The notes under the pieces were generated by a model. That model saw only the letters and a program-made list of their open reading frames with translations. It was not told where the DNA came from and made no database searches. From contig NZ_DS022276.1 of assembly GCF_000153725.1 (NCBI RefSeq), forward strand, positions 3,205,498 through 3,245,173: 39,676 nt of DNA, given 5' to 3'. This stretch comes from Salipiger bermudensis HTCC2601 (GTDB lineage: Bacteria; Pseudomonadota; Alphaproteobacteria; Rhodobacterales; Rhodobacteraceae). Shown here piece after piece: positions 26,877-34,783 of this stretch (the stretch's first letter is position 1; each line of letters begins with the position of its first letter). The translations under genes and the position numbers were made by a program.

Positions 26877-27404
26877 TCACGCGCGATCTGGCGCGCTGCC
26901 GGGGGCGGTGGTCATCAGTTCCTCGATGAACAGGCTGAGAAAGGCGCCGCGCCCGTTGACGCCGGCTTTCCGATAGATGCCGTTGAGATGGGATTTCACC
27001 GTGCCCTCCGCAGACCCGCGCAGCTCGGCGATCTCGGGGATCGACAGGCCCTTGAGAGTGAACATCGCCACGTCCTCTTCCGACGGGGTCAGGCCCCAGC
27101 CGCGAAACTGCGCCGCGACGATGTCGTGAAAGGCGCCCGAGGCCAGCGACAGTTGCCGCTCGAGATGGGCCTTGCGCCGCAGCAGGGCCATCAGCCAGCG
27201 GATCTCGACGGCCACGGCGGCGATCAGGCTGAGCGCGGCTGCGAACTCGATCATGAAATGCCAGTGGGTGAAGGGGGGCCAGCCGATCTCGAGGCCGTCG
27301 CTGGCGACGTCGGCAAGGAAGAACGCCGCGCAGAGGCTCTGCACGGCGATCAGCGCCATCATCGGAGAGGCGCGCTCGGAGGCGGGCAGGACTCGATCCG
27401 TCAT
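26877..27404 (-). CDS. Membrane-anchored LuxR-type transcriptional regulator
   Basis: A 175-residue protein with two predicted membrane helices (about 14-32 and 50-70, SLIAAVAVEIRWLM), a short helical linker (KAHLERQLSLASGAF), then a complete LuxR/GerE HTH (106-162: LTPSEEDVAMFTLKGLSIPEIAELRGSAEGTVKSHLNGIYRKAGV). There is no receiver or PAS domain, so the signal should arrive through the membrane part. Its ATG overlaps the cytochrome b stop by 4 bases (ATGA), implying coupled translation and a functional link to that redox protein. A one-component regulator anchored in the inner membrane is the likely role. Confidence 0.85.
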   Translation of the reverse strand: MTDRVLPASERASPMMALIAVQSLCAAFFLADVASDGLEIGWPPFTHWHFMIEFAAALSLIAAVAVEIRWLMALLRRKAHLERQLSLASGAFHDIVAAQFRGWGLTPSEEDVAMFTLKGLSIPEIAELRGSAEGTVKSHLNGIYRKAGVNGRGAFLSLFIEELMTTAPGSAPDRA

Positions 27405-27940
27405 GGCTCGATCTTTGCACCCTCCGGCACGGATTTGGTACCTGTGATCATCGCCCGCGGCAGATTGACCCCGGTGCGCAGGCTGTCGAAGACCACCGCG
27501 CCGACATGCAGGAAGACCGAGATCTCCGCCCATGTGACCAGCGCCTCGTGGGTCTCCTCGACCCAGTCGACGCCCCAGAAGGCGTTGGTCGTCATCATGT
27601 AGCCGGTCGCCACGATGGCGGCGAGGGTGAGCAGCAGGTTGAAGATCATCAGCGCCCCGAGCGGCGTGTGCATCAGATGCACCCGGCGCCGCCCGGTGGC
27701 CATGTCTGTCAGTTGGCCACGGATGCCGGAGCGGCTTGGCAGGAAGCTCGAGAAGCGCGCCGAGTGCGGTCCGACGACGCCCCAGATCAGTCGGATCACC
27801 AGCAGCGCCGCGATGGCGTAGCCGATGGTCTCGTGCAGCTGGCTCTCGGGATCGGTGAGCAGGGCGTTGGCGATGAAGAAGCCCGCGAGGCTCCAGTGGA
27901 ACAGCCGCAGCAGCGGGTCCCATATGTAATGGCGTGTCAT
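27401..27940 (-). CDS. Cytochrome b561 / Ni,Fe-hydrogenase b-type membrane cytochrome
   Basis: A 179-residue four-helix membrane protein. It starts MTRHYIWDPLLRLFHWSLAG, the classic opening of this family, with haem-ligand candidates His15 (LFHWS), His36 (QLHETIGY), and later histidines in EETHEALVTWAEISVFLHVGAV. Such proteins carry two haem b groups and move electrons between the quinone pool and a partner. No hydrogenase genes are nearby; the neighbours are a PepSY protein 77 bases upstream and the overlapping membrane LuxR gene. A sensory or regulatory redox role is therefore plausible. Confidence 0.88.
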   Translation of the reverse strand: MTRHYIWDPLLRLFHWSLAGFFIANALLTDPESQLHETIGYAIAALLVIRLIWGVVGPHSARFSSFLPSRSGIRGQLTDMATGRRRVHLMHTPLGALMIFNLLLTLAAIVATGYMMTTNAFWGVDWVEETHEALVTWAEISVFLHVGAVVFDSLRTGVNLPRAMITGTKSVPEGAKIEP

Positions 27941-28017
27941 GGGGGGCTCCCGAAAGAGGGGGCGCGGCCCGGGGAAACATCCGGGGGGACAGACGACGGG
28001 CCGCGCCGGGCGGCGGC

Positions 28018-28263
28018 TCAGTCTTCGGTCTTGCTGCGCACGACGTTCAGATCGGCGTCAAGATAGAGTTCGAACCGCTCGCCGTTCTTGAGGGCATAGA
28101 CCTCGATCATGCCGTCCTCGTTGTCGATCTTGCGGACCTCGTAGCCCTCTGCGGTGAGCTTCCCTCGGATCTGGCTCTGGGTGGCGGCGTCGACGTCAGG
28201 CGAGGCGAAGGCCGGTCCGGCAAGGGCGAGGGCGGTCAGGGCGGCGGCGATGGATTTGATCAT
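28018..28263 (-). CDS. Small periplasmic PepSY-domain protein
   Basis: An 81-residue protein with a clear signal peptide (MIKSIAAALTALALAGPAFA, cleavage near ASPD). The mature part is a single PepSY unit: QSQIRGKLTAEGYEVRKIDN, MIEVYALKNGERFELYLDADL. PepSY units are thought to bind or inhibit partner proteins outside the cytoplasm. AGGAGA precedes the ATG. It is the first gene of a three-gene cassette with cytochrome b and the membrane LuxR, so it may be the periplasmic sensor or modulator of that unit. Confidence 0.85.
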   Translation of the reverse strand: MIKSIAAALTALALAGPAFASPDVDAATQSQIRGKLTAEGYEVRKIDNEDGMIEVYALKNGERFELYLDADLNVVRSKTED

Positions 28264-28347
28264 GGGGGTCTCCTGTCGAGGATGGACGGGGCCGGGGGAT
28301 CCGGCGCCTCGTGGACAGGAGATGTCAGCCTCGGCGGGCCTGGACCA

Positions 28348-28363
28348 TGCATCAAAGGATGCA
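28348..28363. promoter_or_regulatory. Inverted repeat TGCATC-AAAG-GATGCA upstream of the PepSY gene
   Basis: A perfect 6-bp inverted repeat with a 4-base spacer, 85 bases upstream of the PepSY start and 25 bases beyond the dsbB stop. It lacks a T-run, so it looks more like a regulator box than an intrinsic terminator. It is a candidate binding site for the LuxR protein encoded in the cassette. Confidence 0.45.
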
Positions 28364-28387
28364 GATCCGGGCCTCTGCAACTTTGGT

Positions 28388-28861
28388 TCAGGCCTTGCTT
28401 TTAAGGGCGGCCCAGATCCAGAGCGCCATGAAGACGAGGCTGGCGATGGTGTTCCAGCTGGCCATGGACAGGCCGAAAAGATCCCAGAGCACGTCGTCGC
28501 AGCGCTGGATCTCGGCGCTCATGATCTGGTTGAGAAGGTCGTCGGCACTGATGCCGGTGACCGAGCCGGAGGCGGTGCAGCTGGTCGGGCCTTCCCACCA
28601 GCCGCGCTCGACGCCGGTGTGGTAGAAGCCGATGCCGGCGGTGCTCAGCGCCGCAAGCGCACCGAGGCTCGGCAGCGCCGGGCCGCGGGTGGCCAGGGCG
28701 CCGAGCGCGATCACCACGGCGGCGACATGCGGCCAGCGCTGGTAGATGCACAGCTTGCAGGGCGGCAGATCGCCCAGGTACTGGAAGCCGAGCGCCCCCA
28801 GCAGCACAGCGACAGAGCCGGCGGCGGCCAGCAGGATGAGAAGGTTGCGGGTCGGTGTCAT
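28388..28861 (-). CDS. dsbB: Disulfide bond formation protein B (DsbB-like)
   Basis: A 157-residue membrane protein with four helices. The first periplasmic loop has the redox pair PPCKLCIYQRWPH, and the second carries two further cysteines (PTSCTASG and IQRCDDV), the full DsbB set. It reoxidises DsbA and passes electrons to quinone. The ATG at 28861 overlaps the DedA gene stop by 4 bases, so the two are cotranscribed. The length is a little short of E. coli DsbB but normal for alphaproteobacteria. Confidence 0.9.
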   Translation of the reverse strand: MTPTRNLLILLAAAGSVAVLLGALGFQYLGDLPPCKLCIYQRWPHVAAVVIALGALATRGPALPSLGALAALSTAGIGFYHTGVERGWWEGPTSCTASGSVTGISADDLLNQIMSAEIQRCDDVLWDLFGLSMASWNTIASLVFMALWIWAALKSKA

Positions 28862-29436
28862 AGGTATCTCACGATATAGAAGCCGCCGACGAGCAGCAGC
28901 ACGAAGAGCGTGAAGACGATCCCGAGGCGGCGCTCGATGAAGTGCCGGATCGGCTGGCCGAACCCCCAGAGCAGACCTGCGACCACGAAGAAGCGCAGGG
29001 CGCGCGCCACGATCGAGGTGACGATGAAGGTTCCGAGCGGCATCGCCGTCCAGCCCGACATAATCGTTATGACCTTGAACGGGAAGGGCGTCACGCCGGC
29101 GATCAGCACGGCCCAGAACCCGACGCCGTTGAAGCGTTCGTTGAAGGCGGCCATCTGGTCGGCCTTGCCCATCGACTCGAGGATCGGGCGGCCGATGCTT
29201 TCGAAGAAGAAATGCCCGATGCCGTAGCCCGCGAGACCGCCGAGCACCGACGAGACCGTCGCCACCAGCGCGATGAGCCAGGCCTTGCGCGGCGCGGCGA
29301 GCACCATCGGGATCATCAGCACGTCGGGCGGGATCGGAAACACCGAGGCCTCGATGAACGAGACGAGGGCAAGCGCCCAGAGCGCTTTGGGGTGGTCGGC
29401 CAGCGACATGGTCCAGTCGTAAAGGCGGCGCAGCAT
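28858..29436 (-). CDS. DedA/YqaA-family membrane protein
   Basis: A 192-residue multi-helix protein: SFIEASVFPIPPDVLMIPMVLA near the N-terminus, then GGLAGYGIGHFFFESIGRP, a TPFPFKVITIMSG segment and a C-terminal helix ending GGFYIVRYL. These match the VTT-domain (SNARE-associated/DedA) family, YqaA branch, linked to membrane lipid handling. CGGAGA precedes the ATG at 29436; an earlier in-frame ATG at 29490 is less likely. It is coupled to dsbB. Confidence 0.9.
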   Translation of the reverse strand: MLRRLYDWTMSLADHPKALWALALVSFIEASVFPIPPDVLMIPMVLAAPRKAWLIALVATVSSVLGGLAGYGIGHFFFESIGRPILESMGKADQMAAFNERFNGVGFWAVLIAGVTPFPFKVITIMSGWTAMPLGTFIVTSIVARALRFFVVAGLLWGFGQPIRHFIERRLGIVFTLFVLLLVGGFYIVRYL

Positions 29437-29565
29437 GGGCGATCTCCGTTTGTCCTCGACCGAGGAACCATGCCCGCGCGCGCCACGCAACAGACGAAAG
29501 CGTGTTGCCGGCTGGATCGCGTCCTGCGGGTGACACAGCGCTCTTCGCGGAGGCGGAAACCGGGG

Positions 29566-31602
29566 TCAGCCGCGCCGTCGCCTGCGCCGGCCGCCGCCCT
29601 CTGCATGGGCGTTGAAGCGGGTGTCGGGCAGGGTGACGTGCCTGGACAGCTCCGGGAACGGGTCGGAAGCGTGCGGGATCGCGTTTGCGGCCACGAAATG
29701 CTCCTGGAAACGTGGCTCGATGGCGGTCTCGACCTTGGTGATCGCGTGCACGTCGCGCTCGATCTGGCGCCGCGCCGCGAGGCTGCAGAGCGCGATGCGC
29801 GCTCCGGTGCCGGCGGCGTTGCCGGCCGAGCTGACCTTGTCGAGCGGCACGTCGGGAATCATTCCCAGCACCATCGCGTGCAGCGGCGAGATATGCGCCC
29901 CGAAGGCCCCTGCGAGCACCACCCGGTCGACGCGATCCACGCCGCGCGTATCCATCAACAGGCGCGCGCCGGCATAGAGTGCCGACTTGGCAAGCTGGAT
30001 TGCCCGGATGTCACCCTGGGTGACCGTGACCAGCGGCCCGCCATCGGCACGGCCGTCATGCAGCACGTAGGCATGGGTGCGGCCCTCCGGGATGCTGCGC
30101 GCGCTGCCCGTCTGCTCGGCGGAGCCGATCAGCCCTCCCGCATCCAGCAGTCCCGCGATGCGCATCTCTGCCACCGCCTCGATGATGCCCGAGCCGCAGA
30201 TCCCGGTGATGCCGCTTGCCGCGGTGGCTTCGGCAAAGCCCGGCTCGTCGGACCAGAGCGGGCAGCCGATGACGCGCAGGCGCGGCTCCTTTGTCCCGGG
30301 ATCGATGCGCACCGCCTCGATGGCGCCGGGCGCGGCGCGCTGGCCCGAGCTGATCTGCGCCCCCTCGAAGGCCGGCCCGGTGGGCGAGGAGCAGGCCAGA
30401 ACGCGCTCGCGGTCACCAAGCAGGATTTCGGCATTGGTGCCGACATCGACCACCAGCACCAGATCCTCCGACTGGCCCGGCTGCTCGGACAGCGCCACCG
30501 CCGCGGCGTCGGCTCCGACGTGGCCTGCGATGCAGGGCAGCAGGTAGACCTGCGCGCAAGCGGGCAGGGAGGTCAGACCCAGCTCATCGGCGCCAAGATC
30601 GAGGGCCGAGGAGGTCGCCAGCGCGAAAGGCGCCTGGCCCAGCTCCACCGGGTCGATGCCCAACAAAAGGTGGTGCATCACCGGGTTGCAGACGAAGGTG
30701 GCTTCGAGAATCAGCGCCGGGTCGATCTTGGCCTCGTGCGCGATCTCGCTGATCAGGGTCGACAGCGCCTCGCGCACCGAGCGGGTCATCTCGAGCGCGC
30801 CGCCCGGGGTCATCATGGCGTAGGAAACCCGGCTCATCAGGTCTTCGCCGAAACGGATCTGCGGGTTCATGATCCCTGCCGAGGCCACCACCGCCCCGGT
30901 GTCCAGATCCGTGAGATGCGCCGCGATGGTGGTCGAGCCGAGATCGATGGCGAGTCCGAATATGCCGTCCTCGTGCAGCCCCGGCCAGATCGCCACCAGC
31001 TCGGGCACCGCGTCCGCCGCGCGCCGGTGCAGCGCCACGGTGACGCGCCAATCGCCCTTGCGCAGAGCTGGCTGGAGCTGCGCGAGCAGCGGCAGTGCGG
31101 CCCGGATCCCGGCGATGCCCCATTGCGCCTTCAGCGCCCGTTCGAGCCGCTCGAGATCGCCGGTGGGCTCGTGCATGTCGGGCGCCCCGACCTCGACGAA
31201 GTGCAGCCGGGTCGCCGGGTCCATGGCGATGGCCCGCGCGGTGGCGTCCTTGCGCACCACCTGCCGGTGCACCTGGCTTCCGGCGGGCACGTCAATGACC
31301 ACGTCGCCCATGATCTGTGCCTGGCAGCCGAGGCGACGCCCCTCCGCCAGCCCGCGCTTCTCGTGATAGCGCGCCTCGACCTTGTTCCATTCAGACAGCG
31401 CGCCGGGCTCCGAGTGGATGCCGTGCTTGGCAAAGTCTCCGAAGGCCGGCGCGACCTGGCATTTCGAGCAGATGCCGCGCCCGCCGCAGACCGAATCGAG
31501 ATCGACCCCAAGCTGTCGTGCTGCCGCCAGAACCGGCGTGCCTGCCGGAACGCGGCCGCGCTTGCCCGAGGGGGTGAAGACGACGAGGGGGTCTTGGGTC
31601 AT
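29566..31602 (-). CDS. Ferredoxin-ASKHA protein (DUF4445), corrinoid reductive-activation type
   Basis: A 678-residue protein. The N-terminus is a 2Fe-2S ferredoxin with Cys39, Cys45, Cys48 (CGGRGICSKC) and Cys93 (RRLGCQAQI). A linker follows to about 210, then an ASKHA ATPase part with GLAIDLGSTTIAAHLTDL, LVLVVDVGTNAEILLG, GITGICGSGIIEAVAEM and VVLAGAFGAHIS. This arrangement is that of RamA-like activators, which reduce Co(II) corrinoid proteins of methyltransferase systems at the expense of ATP. No corrinoid protein or methyltransferase is visible in this window, so the partner must be elsewhere. The C-terminus ends in GGGRRRRRRG, an unusual basic tail. The neighbours do not indicate an operon. 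Confidence 0.88.
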   Translation of the reverse strand: MTQDPLVVFTPSGKRGRVPAGTPVLAAARQLGVDLDSVCGGRGICSKCQVAPAFGDFAKHGIHSEPGALSEWNKVEARYHEKRGLAEGRRLGCQAQIMGDVVIDVPAGSQVHRQVVRKDATARAIAMDPATRLHFVEVGAPDMHEPTGDLERLERALKAQWGIAGIRAALPLLAQLQPALRKGDWRVTVALHRRAADAVPELVAIWPGLHEDGIFGLAIDLGSTTIAAHLTDLDTGAVVASAGIMNPQIRFGEDLMSRVSYAMMTPGGALEMTRSVREALSTLISEIAHEAKIDPALILEATFVCNPVMHHLLLGIDPVELGQAPFALATSSALDLGADELGLTSLPACAQVYLLPCIAGHVGADAAAVALSEQPGQSEDLVLVVDVGTNAEILLGDRERVLACSSPTGPAFEGAQISSGQRAAPGAIEAVRIDPGTKEPRLRVIGCPLWSDEPGFAEATAASGITGICGSGIIEAVAEMRIAGLLDAGGLIGSAEQTGSARSIPEGRTHAYVLHDGRADGGPLVTVTQGDIRAIQLAKSALYAGARLLMDTRGVDRVDRVVLAGAFGAHISPLHAMVLGMIPDVPLDKVSSAGNAAGTGARIALCSLAARRQIERDVHAITKVETAIEPRFQEHFVAANAIPHASDPFPELSRHVTLPDTRFNAHAEGGGRRRRRRG

Positions 31603-31689
31603 GGTCCGGCCTGCCTGTTGCGCCCCCTCAGCATAGCCCCGGGGCCGGCACGCGACTGCCCGGATGCGACACCGCGCGGCAGCTGCGCG

Positions 31690-32832
31690 TCAGTCGGTGT
31701 CGAGCCAGCGCAGGATATCGGCGCGGTTGCCGTCGAGCTCGGGCGGGGCGGGGCGCGCGGGGCGGTCCTCCATGCCCGAGATCTTGATCGGGTTGCCGGC
31801 GGCCTTGAAGGTGGCACGGCCATAGCGGTCGAGCACATCGACGATCATGTTGCGTGCCAGCAGCTGCGGGTCCTTCATCACCTGCTCCATGCTCTGGATC
31901 GGCGCGCAGGGGATGCCGGCGGCGGTGAGCTTGGCCAGCCAGTGGGACCGCGGGAATTCCAGCGTCACCGCCTCGATCAGGCGTTTGAGAAGCCGCGCAT
32001 GGGTCAGGCGCGCGGCATTGTCGGCAAAGCGCGGATCGTCGGCGAGCGGCAGCTGAAGCGTCAGGCAGAGCTTCTCGAACTGCGCGTCGGTGCCCGCGGC
32101 CAGAACGAAGGGGCCATCCGAGGCGGCCACCGCCTCGCAGGGCGCGATCGAGGGGTGCCGCGTGGCGTTGCTCGGGGCCGTGTCGTTCAGGGCCGCCTGC
32201 GCGATGGCCTGGTCCATCAGCGCCACCTGCGCGTCGAGCTGGCCCACGTCGATGCGCCGCCCCGTGCCGTCGGCCTGCCGGGCGTAGAGCGCCGCGAGAA
32301 TGCCCTGCACGAGGAACATGCCCCCCGCCAGATCCCCCACCGAGCTGCCCGCCCGGCGCGGCTCGTCCGGCGTGCCGGTGAGCCCCATCAGCCCGCCGCG
32401 CGCCTGCACCACGGTGTCATAGGCGGGCCGCTTGGCGTCGGGGCCGGTCTGGCCGTAGCCGCTCACCGAGGCGTAGTGCATCTGCGGGAAGCGGCCGTGA
32501 AGGGTGTCCCAGTCGAGCCCGTGCCGCGCCATTACCCCGGGGCGGAAGTTCTCCACCAGAACATCGGCGCGGGCGAGGATGCGGTCAAGCAGGGCGCGGT
32601 CTGCCTCGACATCGAGATCCAGCGCGATCGAGCGCTTTCCACGGTTCACGGCGGCGAAATAGGCGCTCTTGCCATCCTTGAGCGGCGGAAGCCGGCGGGC
32701 GTCGTCGCCCTTGCCGGGGCGCTCGACCTTGATCACCGCGGCACCGAGATCGGCAAGGATCATCGTGGCGTAGGGCCCGGAGAGGATGCGGCTGAAATCG
32801 ACGATGGTGACGCCGTTGAGGGGGAGGGGCAT
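31690..32832 (-). CDS. CaiB/BaiF (type III) CoA-transferase
   Basis: A 380-residue family III CoA-transferase. It opens MPLPLNGVTIVDFSRILSGPYATMILADLGAAVIKVERPG, the family signature, then NRGKRSIALDL, VENFRPGVMARHGLDW, ASVSGYGQTGPDAKRPAYD, and the catalytic Asp167 in GDLAGGMF. It transfers CoA between organic acids in the cytoplasm. The substrate pair cannot be read. It lies 87 bases upstream of the ferredoxin-ASKHA gene on the same strand, and 171 bases from the agmatinase-like gene. Confidence 0.92.
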   Translation of the reverse strand: MPLPLNGVTIVDFSRILSGPYATMILADLGAAVIKVERPGKGDDARRLPPLKDGKSAYFAAVNRGKRSIALDLDVEADRALLDRILARADVLVENFRPGVMARHGLDWDTLHGRFPQMHYASVSGYGQTGPDAKRPAYDTVVQARGGLMGLTGTPDEPRRAGSSVGDLAGGMFLVQGILAALYARQADGTGRRIDVGQLDAQVALMDQAIAQAALNDTAPSNATRHPSIAPCEAVAASDGPFVLAAGTDAQFEKLCLTLQLPLADDPRFADNAARLTHARLLKRLIEAVTLEFPRSHWLAKLTAAGIPCAPIQSMEQVMKDPQLLARNMIVDVLDRYGRATFKAAGNPIKISGMEDRPARPAPPELDGNRADILRWLDTD

Positions 32833-33003
32833 GGGCCTTTGGCTCTCATGTTGTTTTTCTGCTCCCCTCGAGCTTTCCGCAGCTTCGGCTTTCCCGCAAG
32901 CGGTTCCGCGCCGATGCGCTCGACTCTGCCTGTTTCACGCGCAGGTTGTTTCCTGCGTGCCGCAGTTTCCGGGCCATTGTTCGGCCTAGATGAGGCGGGC
33001 TGC

Positions 33004-33984
33004 CTATCCGGCAGGCATCCGCTTGCCGCGGGCGTGGAACACGAAGCCCAGCAGGTTCATCAGGATCTGTGCGGCGAGGATCGAGGTCGAGCCGGTGGGA
33101 TCGTAATCGGGCGCCACCTCGACGAGATCGATGCCGACGATGTCGTGGCGGTTGGCGACCTGCTGCAGGATCTCGAGCACTTCGTAATAGAGAAAGCCGC
33201 CATGGCTCGGGGTGCCGGTGCCCGGCGCGATCGAGGGGCAGAAGCCGTCGATGTCGATGGTGATGTAGACCGGAACGCCCTCCGGGATGCGCTGCGCCAC
33301 GCCCGGCGCGCCAAGCCCGCGCGCCTGCCGCACCGACAGGATGTCGGAGCCCATGGCGCGGGCGGCGTCATAGCCTTCCTTGGCGGTGGAACTGACATTG
33401 CGGATGCCGACCTGCGTGAGCCCGCTGACCCAGTCCTTTTCCGCGGCCCTGCGCATCGGGTTGCCGTGGCCGCGGGTGACGCCGTGGCGCTCGTCGACGA
33501 AATCGAGATGCGCGTCGATTTGCAGGATGTGGAACGGGGCGTGACCCTTGTAGGCCTCGATGCAGGGGATGTTGACCGAGTGGTCGCCGCCGATCACCAC
33601 CGGCAGCGCGCCGGCCGCCAGCGCAGCCTCGACGCCTTCACGAATGTTGGCATGGCTGGCGATCGTGTCAGTGTGCACGATGTCGGCGTCGCCCATGTCG
33701 ACGATGCGCACCTCCTCGCCAAGGTAGGTGACGTCGTCCTCGTGGTCATAGGCCCCTGCATGGCCGAAGGAAAACAGCGTCGAGGCCTCGCGTACGCCGC
33801 GCGGCCCGAACCGCGCCCCGGCCCGCCACTGGGTGCCGGCGTCATAGGGCGCGCCGAGGATGGCGGCATCGGCGTCGATGGCCCTCCAGTCCGCAACGAA
33901 GGGCTTTTTCGCAAAGGTGCAGATGCCGGTGAAGGGCAGGTTCAGCCGGCCGCTCTCGTATCCATGTGCCAAGGTTGTCTCCAT
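33004..33984 (-). CDS. speB: Agmatinase/ureohydrolase (SpeB-like, arginase superfamily)
   Basis: A 326-residue ureohydrolase from METTLAHGYESGR. The di-manganese ligands are present: GGDHSVN, IDAHLDF, and the TIDIDGFCPSIAPGTGTPSHGG segment. The superfamily cleaves urea from agmatine, guanidinobutyrate or related guanidino compounds. Roseobacter members are usually named agmatinase, and guanidinobutyrase is a real alternative. The frame stays open far upstream, but codons there look non-coding, so the ATG at 33984 is chosen despite a weak ribosome site. Confidence 0.88.
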   Translation of the reverse strand: METTLAHGYESGRLNLPFTGICTFAKKPFVADWRAIDADAAILGAPYDAGTQWRAGARFGPRGVREASTLFSFGHAGAYDHEDDVTYLGEEVRIVDMGDADIVHTDTIASHANIREGVEAALAAGALPVVIGGDHSVNIPCIEAYKGHAPFHILQIDAHLDFVDERHGVTRGHGNPMRRAAEKDWVSGLTQVGIRNVSSTAKEGYDAARAMGSDILSVRQARGLGAPGVAQRIPEGVPVYITIDIDGFCPSIAPGTGTPSHGGFLYYEVLEILQQVANRHDIVGIDLVEVAPDYDPTGSTSILAAQILMNLLGFVFHARGKRMPAG

Positions 33985-34508
33985 CTCGCTCGATCTTGGC
34001 GCCACCCTGCGCCAGCGCGGCACCCGACGCAATTGCCGAGCGCTGCGGCCGCCCTCCGTGCGCCTCGGCTCGTGGCAAAGGCAGGACGCCTCCGGCGGGA
34101 GTATTTTTGACGAAGAGAAGCCAGGGATGCTGCGCTCCTGTCTTCTCTGGTTCCAAAATACCTCGGGGGTGAATTGGCGCACAGCGCCAAGAGGGGGCAG
34201 CGCCCCTCTGTTCTGCCCTTGTATTGCACTTTCCCTGGGACGACTCCGGTTGGATGGGAGGCATCGTCTTTGTGGCGCGTCTGGCAAGCGGCGAACGGTT
34301 TGGCATACGCAGGAGGGCCAATGGAAGCTCAGGAGGATGGGACCGGGCAACCCAAGTCCGGCGATGCGAAAGGCTGCAAGCCTGAATCGCCATCGGGCAG
34401 GCAGGCTGTTCGGCGAAAAGCGTGCAACATGTCAATCGGCGCCGCCAGATGGCTCTGACGCACATCGTGTGATGTTTTGCGGCCTAGGCCCTACATTTGG
34501 CGTCGTGT
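33985..34508. other. Intergenic stretch before the insertion sequence, no convincing gene
   Basis: About 520 bases between the agmatinase-like start and the probable IS end. It holds the inverted repeat pair listed at 34088-34175. A 45-codon frame at 34321-34458 has GGAGG upstream but low-complexity content and is not called. The rest looks non-coding. Confidence 0.6.
34088..34175. repeat. Inverted pair of short repeats (GGGAGTATTTTTG... / ...CCAAAATACCTCGG)
   Basis: Plus-strand copy 34088-34120 reads GCCTCCGGCGGGAGTATTTT then TGACGAAGAGAAG. Minus-strand copy 34141-34175 reads, in reverse, CCCCGAGGTATTTTGG then AACCAGAGAAG. The copies face each other across about 20 bases, so the RNA could fold with AGAGAAG/CTTCTCT and GTATTTT/AAAATAC pairing. 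It resembles the short intergenic repeats scattered through roseobacter genomes. Confidence 0.6.
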
Positions 34509-34520
34509 GTGGATGCCCCC
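34509..34520 (+). repeat. Left (transposase 3' side) 12-base inverted repeat of the IS
   Basis: GTGGATGCCCCC, matching in inverted orientation the repeat at 35847-35858. A shared GGCA follows each copy with a one-base shift. Confidence 0.6.
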
Positions 34521-34783
34521 TGTTTGGCAAGCATGATCTTCGATTTGTCGGCGGGGTCTTCGATCGGACGTGTGTCAGGCCTCTGAGCGTGGCCTTCCAT
34601 GACGCCACGGGCCGGTATGCTGTTCGGAAGGCTGGGTTCACATCGGTTCAGAGAGCTGCAAGCGCTCGAGCCCCGGGACTGAATCTCCCGCCTTGAACTT
34701 CGAAGTCCGTGTCGCCTACTCCTCGTCGATCGCTCACCCCGGCCCTGCGGCCATGCCGTGTTCAGGCCCTGCTCGGGCCCAGA

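Noticed and set aside
28942-34110. A 1722-codon open frame on the plus strand
   Set aside because: It crosses the DedA, ferredoxin-ASKHA, CoA-transferase and agmatinase genes and their gaps in antisense. No domain is recognisable in it.
34321-34458. Small 45-codon plus-strand gene with CAGGAGGG upstream
   Set aside because: The ribosome site is good, but the product has no recognisable feature and the frame stays open upstream. It lies in a decayed-looking intergenic region, so evidence is insufficient.
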